Positions 28,664 to 37,101 are shown, counted from the stretch's first letter. The stretch: 57,500 nt of DNA from an uncultured Pelagibacteraceae bacterium (GCA_902577575.1 CACGZQ010000001.1:1-57500); one strand, 5' to 3'. Made by a program: numbers and translations. Notes: generated by a model from the letters alone, not told the origin.

Positions 28664-29365
28664 TTATAGATAGAATTTTGATTTTTGGCTGTCTTTAAGA
28701 AAACCTTTAACAGTATCTAAGGTCATTTTATTAAAACTTTTTCCAAAAGTATTAATTTGATTAATAATTTTTGGTGGCATTGTAATAATATTACATTTAA
28801 TTTGTTTTGCCTGAATATAATTATATGCTTCTCTAGTACTAGCCCATAAAATTTCAATATTTTTATTTTTTTTTGTTAAAAAAAGACTTTTTTTAAATAT
28901 TGGTAAAGGATCTTTTCCTTTATCTGCCATTCGTCCAGCAAATATGGAGATTATCGACTTAGTTTTTTTATTTAAATTTTTATAAATTTTTTTGGTTTGT
29001 TCAAATGTATAAACCGCAGTTATATTCAACTTTATTCCCTTATCACTTAATTCTTTAATTACTGATCCCATAAATATTCCTTTGGAGTTTACTACTGGTA
29101 TTTTAACATATACGTTTTTACCCCAGGAATTAATCTCATAAGCTTGTTTTAACATATTCTTGGAATTATCTGCAAACACCTCAAAAGAAATTGGTTTTTT
29201 TTTACAAATTTTAAGAATTTTTAGAGAATAATCTTTATAATTTTTTGCTCCAGCTAATCTCATTAGACTTGGATTAGTAGTAAAACCATCTACCAAAGAT
29301 TTTTTATTAAAAAATTTAATTGTTTTATAATCAGCAATGTCACAAAATACTTTCGTTTTCATCAA
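28664..29365 (-). CDS. tal: Transaldolase (small FSA/TalC-like type)
   Basis: Schiff-base aldolase of the non-oxidative pentose phosphate pathway. DIADYKTIKFF, VDGFTTNPSLM, VYVKIPV with the active Lys (near residue 91) and NITAVYTFEQ follow the short transaldolase/fructose-6-P aldolase family. Length 233. Two adjacent Met codons open the frame; the first overlaps pntB by 4 bases. It works with the nearby transketolase (function inferred from family). Confidence 0.88.
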   Translation of the reverse strand: MMKTKVFCDIADYKTIKFFNKKSLVDGFTTNPSLMRLAGAKNYKDYSLKILKICKKKPISFEVFADNSKNMLKQAYEINSWGKNVYVKIPVVNSKGIFMGSVIKELSDKGIKLNITAVYTFEQTKKIYKNLNKKTKSIISIFAGRMADKGKDPLPIFKKSLFLTKKNKNIEILWASTREAYNYIQAKQIKCNIITMPPKIINQINTFGKSFNKMTLDTVKGFLKDSQKSKFYL

Positions 29366-30765
29366 TCCAAATTCTTCACAATATCCTCGGTCATTTTTTT
29401 CGCATCAGCAAATAACATTAAAGTATTGTCTTTATAAAATAGTTCATTATCTATTCCAGCATAACCAGGTGATAAGCTTCTTTTAACAAATAAAACTGAT
29501 TTACATTTCTCCACATCAAGAACTGGCATACCAAATATTGGGCTTTTGGGATCTGTTTTTGCTACAGGATTTGTTACATCATTAGCACCAATTACAAAAG
29601 CAACATCTGAATTTGCAAAATCGTTATTGATATCCTCTAATTCAAAAACTTCATCATATGGAACATTTGCCTCTGCTAACAATACATTCATGTGACCTGG
29701 CATTCTTCCGGCGACCGGGTGTATAGCATAGGTAACTTTGATATCATTCTTTTTTAATTTATCTACCATTTCTCTTAGCGCATGCTGAGCTTGAGCCACG
29801 GCCATACCATAACCTGGCACAATAATAACTGATGATGCATTTTTCATTAAAAAAGCAGCATCTTCTGCATTACCACTTTTTACTGGTTTTTGATCTTGCT
29901 TATCTTTTTTACTTTCAGCTGAATTATCAGCTCCAAAACCGCCGAGTATCACGCTTACAAAAGACCTATTCATTGCCTTACACATTATATAAGAAAGTAT
30001 CGCGCCTGATGAACCTACTAATGCTCCAGTTATAATCAAAGCTGTATTTTCTAATGTAAAACCTATTCCAGCTGCTGCCCAACCAGAATAAGAATTAAGC
30101 ATTGAAATCACCACAGGCATATCAGCTCCACCAATTGGTATAATCAATAAAATTCCTACTAAAAATGAAATTAAGACTAAAATCCAAAAGATGTTAGCAG
30201 ATTGGGTTTTACATAGATAAAAAATTAAAGCAAAGATACCTATACCAAGTAATAAATTTAAAAAGTGCTGACCACTAAAGGTAATTGGAGAACCAGACAT
30301 TATCCCTCTTAATTTTAAAAAAGCTATTATAGAACCGGAAAAAGTTATTGCACCTACTGCAGCACCTATCGACATTTCTATCAAACTCGCTAGTTTTATA
30401 TCTCCAACAAATCCTAGATTAAAAGCTTCAGGATTTAAGAAAGCTGCAATTGCAACAAAGACAGCAGCTAATCCAACTAAACTGTGAAAACCTGCAACTA
30501 ACTCAGGCATTGCTGTCATTGGAATTTTAAAAGCAATAAAAGCGCCCAACGCACCTCCAATTAACAAAAAAATAATCACATATGATAAAGACGTGGAAAA
30601 ATTGCCTATAGATAAGAATGTTACAATTATTGCAATTATCATTCCTGCAATACCAAAATAATTACCTTGTCTGGACGTATCTGGTGAAGATAGGCCTCTC
30701 AGTGCAAGAATAAACAATATGCCCGATACCAAATAAAAAACTGCTGAGAAATTCGCAGATATCAT
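29362..30765 (-). CDS. pntB: NAD(P) transhydrogenase subunit beta
   Basis: Membrane and NADP-binding subunit of the proton-translocating transhydrogenase, which makes NADPH at the expense of the proton gradient. About eight to nine hydrophobic helices fill residues 1-280; the NADP-binding domain follows with VPGYGMAVAQAQH and HPVAGRMPGHMNVLLAEA. Length 467 is normal. It overlaps pntA2 and tal by 4 bases each. Confidence 0.96.
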   Translation of the reverse strand: MISANFSAVFYLVSGILFILALRGLSSPDTSRQGNYFGIAGMIIAIIVTFLSIGNFSTSLSYVIIFLLIGGALGAFIAFKIPMTAMPELVAGFHSLVGLAAVFVAIAAFLNPEAFNLGFVGDIKLASLIEMSIGAAVGAITFSGSIIAFLKLRGIMSGSPITFSGQHFLNLLLGIGIFALIFYLCKTQSANIFWILVLISFLVGILLIIPIGGADMPVVISMLNSYSGWAAAGIGFTLENTALIITGALVGSSGAILSYIMCKAMNRSFVSVILGGFGADNSAESKKDKQDQKPVKSGNAEDAAFLMKNASSVIIVPGYGMAVAQAQHALREMVDKLKKNDIKVTYAIHPVAGRMPGHMNVLLAEANVPYDEVFELEDINNDFANSDVAFVIGANDVTNPVAKTDPKSPIFGMPVLDVEKCKSVLFVKRSLSPGYAGIDNELFYKDNTLMLFADAKKMTEDIVKNLD

Positions 30766-31073
30766 TTCTTTTTATCTTTCTTTTTTTTATACATTTGGAG
30801 CATTCTTTGGGTAACCAAAAAACCTCCGAAGATATTAATTGCTGCTAAGATAATTGCGATATATCCAAAAATACTTGATACATCAAAAATATCTCCCGGT
30901 GTTCCAGCTAAAGCTGCTATTATAGCTCCAACAATAATAACTGATGAAATTGCATTAGTGACTGACATTAAAGGTGTATGAAGAGACGGTGTTACACTCC
31001 AAACTACATAATAACCAATAAATATCGATAAAATAAATATGCTCAATCTAAATATAAACGGATCTATTTCCAT
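30762..31073 (-). CDS. pntA2: NAD(P) transhydrogenase subunit alpha part 2
   Basis: Carries the membrane helices of the alpha subunit as a separate 103-residue protein. Three hydrophobic segments (about 10-28, 38-60 and 66-90) and the motifs VTPSLHTPLMSVTNAISS and FGGFLVTQRMLQMY are characteristic. The three-gene arrangement (alpha split in two) is standard in alphaproteobacteria. Confidence 0.95.
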   Translation of the reverse strand: MEIDPFIFRLSIFILSIFIGYYVVWSVTPSLHTPLMSVTNAISSVIIVGAIIAALAGTPGDIFDVSSIFGYIAIILAAINIFGGFLVTQRMLQMYKKKKDKKK

Positions 31074-31075
31074 AA

Positions 31076-32170
31076 TTAAATCTCTTTTATCAGTGTTTTT
31101 TCAATAATTTCATCTTCAAAATTAATATTAAAAATCTTCTTTTCTCTGCTATACAAATTTCTAATAAAGCTAAATAAGTTTTTAGCATATAAGCTCGAGG
31201 CAGTAAGGGGCAAACTATTCATTAAACTTTTTACACCTATTATCTTTATTCCGTCAATTGTATTAATTTTTCCAGGCTCTGAAAAGGCAGAGTTACCACC
31301 TTGTTCAGCAGCTAAATCATAAACAATAGAACCTGGTTTCATTAATTTTACTAATTCATCAGTTAGAATTCTTGGGGCTGGCTTACCAGGTATTAATGCG
31401 GTGCATATCACAATATCATTTTTTTTTAATGCTTCTTTCATCATTTCTGCTTGTTTTTTTTTGTAGTCCTCTGATGCTTCTTTAGCATATCCTCCTTTTG
31501 TTTCCATATCCTCAGATTGTTCAACCATTAAAAACTTTCCACCTAAACTTTCTACTTGCTCTTTTGAGGCCACTCTAACATCTGTGGCTGAAACAATTGC
31601 TCCTAATCTTTTTGCAGTAGCAATAGCTTGTAATCCTGCTACTCCAGCTCCTATGACTAAAACTTTTGCAGCTGGAACTGTCCCTGCAGCTGTCATCATC
31701 ATTGGTATAGATTTTTCAAATTCTGCAACACAGTCTATGACTGCTCTATAACCTGCTAAATTTGATTGAGATGATAAAACATCCATTGACTGAGCTCTTG
31801 TGATACGAGGTAGTAATTCAAGTGAAAAAATTTTAATTTTTTTATTAATGATTTTATGAATTTGATTTTTATTTTTTGACGGGTTCATCATTCCAACTAA
31901 TATTGTGTTTTCTTCAAAAATATTAATTTCGTTTTCAGATGGACAATTTACCTTTGTTATCAAGTCACTAGATTTTGAAACTTCCTTTGCTGAAGACTTA
32001 ATTTCGACGCCCACATCTTTGTAATTGTTATCATCTATGCCTAAATGATTAGCATAATCTTTCTCGATATATACTTTTAATCCTAATCCTATTAAGTTTT
32101 TTGCTGTTTCAGGAGTAATTGAAACTCTTTTTTCTGATGCTAAATCTTCTTTTATTGAACCCACTATCAT
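31076..32170 (-). CDS. pntA1: NAD(P) transhydrogenase subunit alpha part 1
   Basis: Soluble NAD(H)-binding half of the alpha subunit. The alanine-dehydrogenase-like N-terminus (KEDLASEKRVSITPET), the RITRAQSMDVLSSQSNLAGY segment and the Rossmann motif VIGAGVAGLQAIATAKRLGA near residue 170 are present. Length 364 is normal. It is separated by 20 bases from the small oxidase-like protein upstream. Confidence 0.95.
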   Translation of the reverse strand: MIVGSIKEDLASEKRVSITPETAKNLIGLGLKVYIEKDYANHLGIDDNNYKDVGVEIKSSAKEVSKSSDLITKVNCPSENEINIFEENTILVGMMNPSKNKNQIHKIINKKIKIFSLELLPRITRAQSMDVLSSQSNLAGYRAVIDCVAEFEKSIPMMMTAAGTVPAAKVLVIGAGVAGLQAIATAKRLGAIVSATDVRVASKEQVESLGGKFLMVEQSEDMETKGGYAKEASEDYKKKQAEMMKEALKKNDIVICTALIPGKPAPRILTDELVKLMKPGSIVYDLAAEQGGNSAFSEPGKINTIDGIKIIGVKSLMNSLPLTASSLYAKNLFSFIRNLYSREKKIFNINFEDEIIEKTLIKEI

Positions 32171-32190
32171 TTAATTGCTCTCTTTGATTT

Positions 32191-32301
32191 TTAAAGTAAA
32201 GTAATTGCAAGAATAACTAAAATAGCTAAAACAGCTAATGTTCCCCATAATACAAACTTGGTGAAACCATCATAAGTTTTTTTGAAGTCATTTTTACTCA
32301 T
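32191..32301 (-). CDS. Small membrane protein, aa3-type cytochrome c oxidase subunit IV-like
   Basis: A 36-codon gene: a polar start MSKNDFKKTYDGFTKF then one transmembrane helix (about 16-36). The layout, with an YDGF/YxxF-like segment before a single helix and no tail, resembles the tiny bacterial aa3 oxidase subunit IV (COX4_pro family) in alphaproteobacteria. The start lies one base after the rpmJ stop and the stop lies 20 bases before pntA1. If correct, it sits far from the other oxidase genes; a role linked to the transhydrogenase cannot be excluded. Confidence 0.6.
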   Translation of the reverse strand: MSKNDFKKTYDGFTKFVLWGTLAVLAILVILAITLL

Positions 32302-32302
32302 A

Positions 32303-32428
32303 TTAACCCTGACGAGCTTTAAATCTTGGGTTTTTTTTATTAATAACGTAAAGCTTACCTCTTCGTTTAACTAACTTAGAATTAAGATCTCTTTTTTTCA
32401 ATGACTTTAAAGAACTTGCTATTTTCAT
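32303..32428 (-). CDS. rpmJ: 50S ribosomal protein bL36
   Basis: A 41-codon gene: [14 protein letters not shown] at the N-terminus and the conserved [14 protein letters not shown] at the C-terminus match the alphaproteobacterial, zinc-free form of bL36. It begins only about 10 bases after the 3' end of 5S rRNA on the same strand, with no Shine-Dalgarno and no terminator in between, so it may be carried on the rRNA transcript. Confidence 0.93.
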   Translation of the reverse strand: MKIASSLKSLKKRDLNSKLVKRRGKLYVINKKNPRFKARQG

Positions 32429-32437
32429 AATTTTGTG

Positions 32438-32555
32438 AGCCTGGCAATGTCCTACTCTTCCATGTCTTAAGACAAAGTACCATTGGCGCTGAAGGACTTA
32501 ACTTCCGAGTTCGGAATGGGATCGGGTGTAACCCCTTCGCAATAATCACCAGGCA
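32438..32555 (-). rRNA. rrf: 5S ribosomal RNA
   Basis: On the minus strand TGCCTGGTGATT opens and CCAGGCT closes the ~118-base molecule, forming helix I. The internal blocks CGATCCCATTCCGAACTCGG, AAGTTAAG, GCGCCAATGGTAC and GGAAGAGTAGGACATTG match bacterial 5S. No 23S gene lies upstream: the DNA behind its 5' end is a 190-base spacer and then a polysaccharide island. rpmJ follows immediately. Ends are good to a few bases. Confidence 0.95.
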
Positions 32556-32743
32556 GCGATTTATAATATTTTTAGATGATTATGTAAATAGCCGATTATT
32601 GGCTAATTTTGCAATTAAAAGTAAGTTCTATGTTGATGCCAATCAAGTATTAGTAATTTAATTTACTTTTTTAAAACTATAAAAAACTGTTTTTGAACAA
32701 TCTTTCTTAATATTTTTAAATTTAAAGTAATTAATACTTTAAG
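32556..32743. other. Spacer between 5S rRNA and island
   Basis: 188 bases with no ORF of note. It contains short hairpins: TAGCC/GGCTA (32589-32605), TTGAT/ATCAA near 32633-32646, and an A/T-only stem of 8 bp at 32722-32742 just past the NeuA stop. A promoter for the separate 5S gene should be here (minus strand TTGATT-17-TACTTT is a weak candidate). No convincing terminator. Confidence 0.5.
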
Positions 32744-33463
32744 CTATTTAAAATTTTTTTTACTTTTAAATAGAGCTTCTGCAACAATAAAATCTACAAT
32801 GTCATCTATATCAATAGATTTCCACTTTTTTGATATAAAAGCCAAAGTTCTTGAATGATAAAAAGATTTTTTTTCTATTAATTTATCAATCTTTGAAATA
32901 AATATACTTCCGTCATAAGAATAAAGCTTTGTTAAATCTTGCCTGCGAAAATTGGAAAATTTTTTTTCTAATGGCTTAATAAAACTAGATTTATTCACTT
33001 TTGCATTAAACGATGGATGATGGTGGGTATTTTCAGAAACACCAACTATAGAGTCAGCTTTATTTCTTTTGTTATGTAATTTTAATAAAGCTTTATCAAT
33101 ATCCTCATTTGTAGTTAATGGTGATGTTGGTTGTAAAAGAATAAGGTAATCAAATAATTCTTTTCTTTTTTTAAGAAAATTTAAAGCATGAAGTATAAAT
33201 TCTATACTTTTAGAATTATCTTTTGAGATTTTTTTCGGCCTTAAAAAAGGAACATCTACTTTCATTGATTTGCAGTAATTTCTTATCTTTTTTGAGTCGG
33301 TGGAAACTATAATCTTATCAATGTATTTAGATTTTTTTGCAGATTTTATAGACCAATGAATTAAGGGTTTACCTGCAAATCTTTTTATGTTCTTATTTTT
33401 TAGACCTTTGCTTCCCTTCCTTGCAGGTATAATTGCTAATATTTTTTTATTATTGAGGCTCAT
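32744..33463 (-). CDS. neuA: CMP-nonulosonic acid synthetase (NeuA/LegF-like)
   Basis: Activates a sialic-acid-like sugar with CTP. The N-terminal nucleotide-binding motif IIPARKGSKGLKNKNI (11-26), the acid site FDYLILLQPTSPLTT and a late FISKKWKSIDIDD block place it in the NeuA/PseF/LegF family. Length 239 suits these enzymes. NeuB, NeuC and LegC-like genes 14-19 kb to the right supply the substrate (inference). It starts 10 bases after the tRNA-Val and is the last island gene before the 5S spacer. Confidence 0.87.
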   Translation of the reverse strand: MSLNNKKILAIIPARKGSKGLKNKNIKRFAGKPLIHWSIKSAKKSKYIDKIIVSTDSKKIRNYCKSMKVDVPFLRPKKISKDNSKSIEFILHALNFLKKRKELFDYLILLQPTSPLTTNEDIDKALLKLHNKRNKADSIVGVSENTHHHPSFNAKVNKSSFIKPLEKKFSNFRRQDLTKLYSYDGSIFISKIDKLIEKKSFYHSRTLAFISKKWKSIDIDDIVDFIVAEALFKSKKNFK

Positions 33464-33473
33464 ATTTTAATTA

Positions 33474-33548
33474 TGGTGGACCGTGTAGGTAACGCTCCTA
33501 CTACCCCTCCCATGTCAAGGGAGTACTCTACTTTTGAGCTAACGGTCC
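33474..33548 (-). tRNA. Aberrant tRNA-Val(GAC) inside the island
   Basis: All stems are intact on the minus strand: acceptor GGACCGT/ACGGTCC, D-stem GCTC/GAGT, anticodon stem CTCCC/GGGAG with loop TTGACAT (anticodon GAC), T-stem GTAGG/CCTAC, and an encoded CCA. The loops are abnormal: D-loop AAAAGTA has one G in place of GG, and T-loop AGCGTTA lacks the near-universal TTC start. Base 1 overlaps the last base-triplet of rfbG (TAG at 33548-33550), and NeuA begins 10 bases past CCA. Confidence 0.8.
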
Positions 33549-34618
33549 TAATTATAATATTTCAGTTCTTTTATATAATTTTTAATTGAATCGGAAGATA
33601 TTTTAAAAACTTTTTTTGGATTTTTGTAAAATTTTCTATACCAATCAATAGTAAATTTTAATGTCACATCTAAATTTAAGCTAGTTTTCCATCTTAATTT
33701 TTTAAAAGCTTTACTACTATTTAGCTTTAAAAGTTTACTTTCATAGAAAGACGAATTTTTGATTATTCTCCATTTTACTCCTGGCCAAATTTTTTTTACA
33801 ATTTTCAAAACTTCAATAACTTTGTAATTCTTTTTATAATTTGGACCGAAATTAAATACCTCACCGTTGAGTTTTTTATTTTTGGATAAAAGGTAACCTA
33901 AAATTAAGTAACCATAAAGAACGTCAAGGACATGCTGCCAAGGTCTTGTGGATATAGGATTTCTCACAGTTAAAGATTTATTTACTATCCAGGATTTAAC
34001 AGCATCAGGCATAAGTCTATCTGCTGTCCAATCCCCTCCACCAATCACATTTCCAGCTCTAGCAACTACTAATTTAATCTTTTTATCTTTATTTAAAAAA
34101 GATTTAAAATATGATTGGATTGCAAGCTCTGCTGAAGATTTAGATGCGCTATAAGGATCTTCACCGCCAATTAAATCTGTCTCTTTGTAACCTCTTTTGA
34201 TCTCAAGATTTTTATAACTTTTATCACTTGTTATAATTATTAAGCTACATTTTTTATTATATTTTCTTAAACATTCTAAAATATTAATTGTCCCTAGAGA
34301 ATTAGTTTTCCAAGTTTCTAAAGGGTTTAAAAAAGATTTTTTTACCATAGACTGACCAGCTAGGTGAAAGATAATGTCTGGTTTACTTTTTTTAATAACA
34401 CTATTCAATAATTCCATTTTAGAAATATCTAAACTCAAGTGTTTAATTTTTCTGTTTAATTTCAATAATTTAAAATGTGATGGTTTTGTATAAAAACTAT
34501 TAGATATACCTGTTATTTTAGCGCCTAATAAAAACAGCCATAGTGTAAGCCATGTTCCCTTGAAGCCAGTGTGACCAGTAATCAAAACTTTTTTATTTTT
34601 ATAGAAATTATGAAACAT
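33548..34618 (-). CDS. rfbG: CDP-glucose 4,6-dehydratase
   Basis: Extended SDR that makes CDP-4-keto-6-deoxyglucose. The Rossmann motif TGHTGFKGTWL (14-24), YSASK catalytic pair (Tyr/Lys near 151-155) and the ARAGNVIGGGDW and RPWQHVLD motifs identify RfbG. Length 356 is normal. Works after RfbF, which lies 1.8 kb upstream in the same operon. Its stop codon overlaps the first base of the tRNA-Val gene. Confidence 0.92.
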   Translation of the reverse strand: MFHNFYKNKKVLITGHTGFKGTWLTLWLFLLGAKITGISNSFYTKPSHFKLLKLNRKIKHLSLDISKMELLNSVIKKSKPDIIFHLAGQSMVKKSFLNPLETWKTNSLGTINILECLRKYNKKCSLIIITSDKSYKNLEIKRGYKETDLIGGEDPYSASKSSAELAIQSYFKSFLNKDKKIKLVVARAGNVIGGGDWTADRLMPDAVKSWIVNKSLTVRNPISTRPWQHVLDVLYGYLILGYLLSKNKKLNGEVFNFGPNYKKNYKVIEVLKIVKKIWPGVKWRIIKNSSFYESKLLKLNSSKAFKKLRWKTSLNLDVTLKFTIDWYRKFYKNPKKVFKISSDSIKNYIKELKYYN

Positions 34619-34619
34619 T

Positions 34620-35519
34620 TTAATAATTTATTAATTTTTTTAAAAGTGTATTTGGAATGAGAAAAAAAATTAAAAACTTAATCTTTTTAAGGGATGTAGG
34701 ATAAATAATAATACTTTTAAATGCTTCTTTATAATTTTTTTCTATAAAAAATTTAGTAATTTCCAGTTCTAATATTTTATTTTTAAAATTGTCAAACCCA
34801 TTGATTTTTGAAAGATCACTTTTTTTATTTTCATTAAACCAAATTTTTAATTCCTTTATATGCCTCTCGCGATTCAAAAGAGACTCGTTTTTATCGTGAA
34901 TTCTATAATAAACTAAGTGTTCTCTTACTACTGAAAATTTACTTAATAGAGACATATTCATAACGAAATCAAAATCTCCTATAATGTGAAATCTATTATC
35001 AAATCTTTTGTCTGCGAAAATATTTTTTTTAAACATCAGTGTAGATATTCCAGTGCAATAAGATTTAAGTAAATTTTCCGTGATCATTCCTTCGGGTAGC
35101 TCTTTACTATTTATATATTTTTTTTTCATTTTTAATTTCTCATTTAATATAAAGTAGTTGGTATAAACGATTGAAACTTCTTTATCAGTTTCAAATTTTA
35201 TAAGTTGTTTTTCTATTTTATCATTTTCCCAATAGTCATCTGTATCAAGGAAACAAATAAAATCACCTGATGCTTTTTTCAAAGCTAAATTTCTTGCCTT
35301 ATAAAGAATGGTGTGTTCTTCAGCCTTAAAATATTTTAGCCTACCATCATTAAAGCTTTCGAATATTTTTTTTGAGTCATCAATAGACATGTTATCCCAA
35401 AAAATAAGCTCCCAATTTTTATAGGATTGAGAAATAACACTTTGTATTGATTGTTTTAGGTATTTTGCTCCATTGAAGCAATTCATTATTATAGAAACTT
35501 TAGAATTATCTAATTCCAT
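34620..35519 (-). CDS. Glycosyltransferase family 2
   Basis: GT-A fold transferase. It opens with VSIIMNCFNGAKYLKQSIQS and carries the metal-binding DTDD motif in DFICFLDTDDYW near residue 95. Length 299. The C-terminal 60 residues are basic and hydrophobic and may touch the membrane. Located between rfbG and an epimerase-like gene, it probably adds the CDP-derived deoxy-sugar or a neighbour to the glycan (inference). It overlaps the next gene upstream by 10 bases. Confidence 0.88.
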   Translation of the reverse strand: MELDNSKVSIIMNCFNGAKYLKQSIQSVISQSYKNWELIFWDNMSIDDSKKIFESFNDGRLKYFKAEEHTILYKARNLALKKASGDFICFLDTDDYWENDKIEKQLIKFETDKEVSIVYTNYFILNEKLKMKKKYINSKELPEGMITENLLKSYCTGISTLMFKKNIFADKRFDNRFHIIGDFDFVMNMSLLSKFSVVREHLVYYRIHDKNESLLNRERHIKELKIWFNENKKSDLSKINGFDNFKNKILELEITKFFIEKNYKEAFKSIIIYPTSLKKIKFLIFFLIPNTLLKKLINY

Positions 35520-36409
35520 CTGTAAAAATTAATAGTTTTTTTTAGACCTGCATCTAGACTTATATTGGCTTTCCATTGAAGTAGTTTTTTTGTATTAGAT
35601 ATATCAGGAAACATATTAAGATTTTCCTCTTTTCTCATTTTAATTTTTCCATAAAGGGGTTTTCCACCTTTGCTAATACTAACGATTTTTTCTATTATTT
35701 TTCTAACACTTACTCTATTACCGCTTCCTACATTAAGTATTTTTCCCTTAACTTTTTTTGATTTAATTACCTTAGATGTCATTCTAACTAAATCATCAAT
35801 ATATAAAAAATCTCTTTTTTGCCTTCCCTCTGTGCAATTGAATTTTTGATTTTTTAAAGACTTGGTAATTATAATTGGGATCAATCTATTCTTTGTTTGG
35901 TTAGGACCATAAGCTTGATAAAGTCTTAAAATTACGGCCGGAAATTTTTTCTTTTTATATAGTGACATTAAATATTTTGATGAAAGATACTTTGCTCGAG
36001 CGTAGTTAGAATTTGGGTTAGAATTCAAACTTACTTTATGAGGAGATTTTTTTCTTCCATATTCTAAACCACTTCCAAACTGGATAAATGATTTTAATGG
36101 TTTCTTTAGAAAAATGTCAGCTAAATTTTTACATCCATCATAGTGACTAAGAAAGGTTTTTTTTTTATTACTATGATTTACATAACCACTTAAATTTATC
36201 ACATGATCAAATTTTTTTCTTTTTAGTATTTTTTGGAGTTTGTTTTTGAAAGTAACATCACAAATAATATATATTACATTTTTTATTTTTCTATTTGATT
36301 TTACTTTATGTGAGGACAGAATTGTAATATGGTAATTTTTTTTTAGTTTCTTTGTCAAGTGATAACCAATAAAGCCGGTTCCCCCTGCTATTAGAATTTT
36401 TTCTCTCAC
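35510..36409 (-). CDS. NAD-dependent epimerase/reductase of a CDP-sugar pathway
   Basis: Extended SDR with GGTGFIGYHL at residues 9-18 and the YARAK active-site pair near 135-139 preceded by FGSGLEYG. Length 299. Lying between rfbF and rfbG, it most likely reduces or epimerises the 4-keto sugar made by RfbG, as in CDP-paratose/abequose-type pathways, but no RfbH-type 3-dehydrase is seen in the window, so the product may be a 6-deoxyhexose (inference). Confidence 0.78.
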   Translation of the reverse strand: MREKILIAGGTGFIGYHLTKKLKKNYHITILSSHKVKSNRKIKNVIYIICDVTFKNKLQKILKRKKFDHVINLSGYVNHSNKKKTFLSHYDGCKNLADIFLKKPLKSFIQFGSGLEYGRKKSPHKVSLNSNPNSNYARAKYLSSKYLMSLYKKKKFPAVILRLYQAYGPNQTKNRLIPIIITKSLKNQKFNCTEGRQKRDFLYIDDLVRMTSKVIKSKKVKGKILNVGSGNRVSVRKIIEKIVSISKGGKPLYGKIKMRKEENLNMFPDISNTKKLLQWKANISLDAGLKKTINFYRWN

Positions 36410-37096
36410 TTAATTAATTCCTTTTTTTAAAATTTTTTCAATTATAACTTTATCTCTTTTCGTATCCATGCATTGCCAAAAACCCTCATGTTTAAAGGCC
36501 ATCAATTGTTTTTTTTTACTAAGTTGTTCTAGAGGCTCTTTTTCAAAAAATGTCCTATCATTTGTTATTAAGTTTATTATTTTTGACTCAAGGCAAAAAA
36601 ATCCTCCGTTAATCCAACCTTCATCAATTTTTGACTTCTCCTTAAACACTTTTACTGCATTTTTTGAAATTTTTATTGCTCCAAATCTAGCTGGCGGTCT
36701 AACTGCTGTAAGAGTAGCTAATTTTTTATTTTTCTTATGAAATTTTATTAGTTCTCCGATATTTACATCTGATATTCCATCACCATATGTAAGTAAAAAT
36801 GTTTCATTATTTAAATATTTTTTGAGCCTTTTTATTCTCCCTCCTGTCATAGTTTTTAAACCAGTATTAATAACTTTGATATCAAGATCTTTAAGTTTTT
36901 TCTTAAAGTATTTTTTAATTATTGTACCTTTGTATCCACTCGCAATAATAAAACTTCTTAAGCCATATTTTTTATAATGGAGAATTATATGATGAATTAT
37001 TGGTAAGCCTCCAACTTTTACCATTGGTTTAGGCATTGATTTAGTATATTCGACTAGCCTAGTGCCTAAACCACCAGCAAGAATTACTACTTTCAT
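36410..37096 (-). CDS. rfbF: Glucose-1-phosphate cytidylyltransferase-like
   Basis: Sugar nucleotidyltransferase; makes CDP-glucose when paired with RfbG. The motif LAGGLGTRLVEYTKSMPKPM (6-25) and the TYGDGISDVN acid site near 108 are typical of RfbF. At 228 residues it is shorter than the usual ~257. Adjacency to a CDP-glucose dehydratase supports CTP use; the sequence alone would allow another nucleotide. Confidence 0.85.
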   Translation of the reverse strand: MKVVILAGGLGTRLVEYTKSMPKPMVKVGGLPIIHHIILHYKKYGLRSFIIASGYKGTIIKKYFKKKLKDLDIKVINTGLKTMTGGRIKRLKKYLNNETFLLTYGDGISDVNIGELIKFHKKNKKLATLTAVRPPARFGAIKISKNAVKVFKEKSKIDEGWINGGFFCLESKIINLITNDRTFFEKEPLEQLSKKKQLMAFKHEGFWQCMDTKRDKVIIEKILKKGIN

Positions 37097-37101
37097 ATTA
37101 T

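Noticed and set aside
32722..32742. Terminator after NeuA
   Set aside because: The 8-bp stem contains almost only A-T pairs and no T-run follows on the minus strand; too weak to call.
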